Shown one piece after another: positions 5,462 to 5,472 of a stretch of 5,472 bases of DNA; within the stretch, counting starts at the first letter, position 1, and each line of letters opens with the position of its first letter. The notes beneath the pieces were generated by a model that ran no database searches, had not been told where the DNA came from, and saw nothing but the letters and a program-made list of their open reading frames with translations. The position numbers were made by a program, and so were the translations under genes. The DNA is from Deltaproteobacteria bacterium (GTDB lineage Bacteria; Desulfobacterota; DSM-4660; Desulfatiglandales; HGW-15): the NCBI GenBank assembly GCA_030671095.1, contig DAOVAK010000228.1:1-5472 (forward strand), read 5' to 3'.

Positions 5462-5472
5462 GAAGGGTATCC

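Larger units (their letters stand above)
4778..5472. other. Gene-poor, repeat-rich region upstream of recD2
   Basis: These 695 bases hold no protein gene I can support. They contain, left to right: a four-unit heptad repeat, a 7-bp stem-loop, a 297-bp inverted-repeat element with target duplication, two GTCATTGCGAG palindromes and a GC-rich hairpin at the right edge. Open frames that cross the region have no recognisable domain and run through the repeats themselves. I see no convincing -35/-10 pair for recD2 on the minus strand. Confidence 0.7.

Overview
The window looks like chromosomal DNA from a Gram-negative anaerobe of the Desulfobacterota (deltaproteobacterial) kind. This is inference: it rests on the character of the Der and RecD2 proteins, the moderate base composition, a small CGCP-motif protein of a type I associate with that group, and the GTCATTGCGAG-type palindromic repeats. 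No rRNA or other lineage marker is present, so the assignment is tentative.

Layout. (1) 1-1284, plus strand: the two-domain ribosome-assembly GTPase Der (EngA), complete except for roughly ten N-terminal residues lost at the window edge. (2) 1285-1468: a spacer dominated by a degenerate inverted array of short GGCAAACC-like units. (3) 1469-1858, plus strand: a 129-residue uncharacterised protein with a GCGCP motif near the N-terminus and an HLHV motif near the C-terminus. (4) 1859-2122: a spacer with a tandem double hairpin built from four alternating copies of an 8-mer. (5) 2123-2497, plus strand: a 124-residue cyclophilin-like (TM1367-type) protein. (6) 2552-4777, minus strand: a full-length RecD2/YrrC-type DNA helicase, convergent with the cyclophilin-like gene and separated from it by a 54-bp gap that holds a hairpin. 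(7) 4778-5472: about 700 bp with no convincing gene but crowded with repeats.

The best discovery is in region 7. A 297-bp non-autonomous element (4885-5181) has 22-bp imperfect terminal inverted repeats (18 of 22 matching) that begin GTAA, and it is flanked by a perfect 8-bp direct duplication, GTTACATC. GTAA ends with an 8-bp target duplication are the hallmark of the IS66 family, so this is probably an IS66-mobilised MITE. Inside the terminal repeats is a second, stronger inverted repeat (30 of 33, including 20 perfect bases) and a 9-base complement that crosses it, giving pseudoknot topology. Next to it lie a heptanucleotide repeat upstream of recD2, two dispersed-type GTCATTGCGAG palindromes and a GC-rich hairpin at the window edge.

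The genes do not form one pathway. Der (ribosome assembly) and RecD2 (DNA repair helicase) are housekeeping proteins, and the two small plus-strand genes between them are not obviously related to either. The 184-bp and 264-bp spacers argue against a tight operon.
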